Source of the DNA: an uncultured Bacteroidales bacterium
GTDB taxonomy: Bacteria; Bacteroidota; Bacteroidia; Bacteroidales; F082
Direction: 5' to 3'
Length of the DNA stretch: 32,343 nt
NCBI GenBank assembly: GCA_900318465.1
Contig: ONKQ01000032.1
Location: 1-32,343 of the forward strand
Positions 31,870-32,343 of the stretch are shown piece by piece. A program made the translations under genes and the position numbers. Position 1 is the stretch's first letter; every line of letters begins with the position of its first letter. Under the pieces are notes generated by a model, which saw nothing but the letters and a program-made list of their open reading frames with translations, had not been told where the DNA came from and made no database searches.

Positions 31870-32343
31870 ATGATGAGACAGTTTAAAGCCTTATTATTGT
31901 TGACTATCGTCTTACTATCAGTCGCTTGCAGCCGAATCGATGAAGTTGACATCAACAGTTTCAATCAGCCGGATGGCGAGGTTTTGAACGGCACCGTAGC
32001 CGTGTTCGGCAATGTGACTACCGAGATGCGCCAGCACCGCGTCACCATTTCACCTGTGCATCAATGGGGCGACAACCAAGCTGTTTTGCCTGAAATCAAC
32101 CGCGTTTTCGTGCTTTGCGGCAACGACACGATTCCTTATATGGAAAAGGCAGTTGACCGTAGCAGCATGGTTTTTGTTTCGGAGCAACCCTTCAAAGGTG
32201 AGGCGGGCAAGACCTACAAACTCGTCGTCGAAACACCTACGGGTGACATCACCGCCGAGGACTATCTGACGCCTTTGGGCAACACGGATTACTTCCAAAT
32301 CATCCAGGACCACACAAAAGTGAGGAGTTATCAGATGCAATCG
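31870..32343 (+). CDS. Lipoprotein, DUF4249-like, C-terminus cut by window edge
   Basis: The frame from the ATG at 31870 (a second ATG follows directly) stays open for 158 codons to the right edge. It begins with a lipoprotein signal (MMRQFKALLLLTIVLLSVAC, C20). The next part (LNGTVAVFGNVTTEMRQHRV, then TISPV, FKGEAGKTYKLVVETPTGDI and TAEDYL) resembles the N-terminal sandwich of DUF4249 proteins, which in Bacteroidota usually sit beside a TonB-dependent receptor. That receptor would lie outside the window, so the assignment is tentative. Confidence 0.72.
   Translation, partial: MMRQFKALLLLTIVLLSVACSRIDEVDINSFNQPDGEVLNGTVAVFGNVTTEMRQHRVTISPVHQWGDNQAVLPEINRVFVLCGNDTIPYMEKAVDRSSMVFVSEQPFKGEAGKTYKLVVETPTGDITAEDYLTPLGNTDYFQIIQDHTKVRSYQMQS

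Noticed and set aside
31623-31964. Minus-strand 113-codon frame over the structured RNA
   Set aside because: It is antisense to nested helices and to a lipoprotein signal sequence; no motif or promoter.

Overview
The window looks like a chromosomal segment from an uncultured member of the order Bacteroidales (Bacteroidota). The evidence is the promoter type (TAnnTTTG -7 boxes ahead of most genes, about 10-40 nt before the start codon), five secreted proteins ending in a type IX secretion (T9SS) C-terminal domain with the usual YPNP motif, Bacteroidota-restricted families (DUF3078, DUF4293, a DUF4249-like lipoprotein), a Rho factor with a long low-complexity insertion, and meso-diaminopimelate dehydrogenase. 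No phage, transposase, CRISPR array, rRNA or tRNA was seen. Both ends cut through genes: a DUF4419 protein at the left and a lipoprotein at the right.

Positions 1-9400 hold housekeeping and envelope genes: DUF4419 (-), rlmB (-), a TonB-C protein, a DUF3078 outer-membrane protein closely followed by a YfcE-like phosphoesterase, DUF4293 (-), rho, a LolA-like carrier and a large beta-helix lipoprotein. Positions 9400-20950 hold a T9SS subtilase (-), trmD and rplS with separate promoters, a GH3 glycosidase lipoprotein (-), ddh (-), an S41 peptidase (-) and a gingipain-like C25 peptidase with a T9SS tail (+).

The most interesting part is 21784-27028. A well-formed cobalamin riboswitch on the minus strand (26804-26964) heads a five-gene operon: a T9SS protein with a nearly perfect internal domain duplication, a second T9SS surface protein, a BtuG-like beta-propeller lipoprotein, a very small CWC zinc-ribbon-like protein and a BtuF-like corrinoid-binding lipoprotein, closed by a terminator at 21784-21811. 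No TonB receptor (BtuB) or ABC permease/ATPase is present here. The layout suggests a vitamin-B12 capture system in which T9SS-secreted proteins complement the known BtuG/BtuF scavenging chain. A divergent promoter 43 bp away drives a 1046-residue T9SS protein with seven InlB-B-like repeats, then a Wzx/MATE-type flippase.

At 31550-31830, between the flippase and the last lipoprotein, lies a protein-free region with its own promoter and a set of nested perfect helices. I read it as a structured non-coding RNA with a 6S-like rod shape; its family is not established. Function names rest on motif recognition by eye; no database search was possible.
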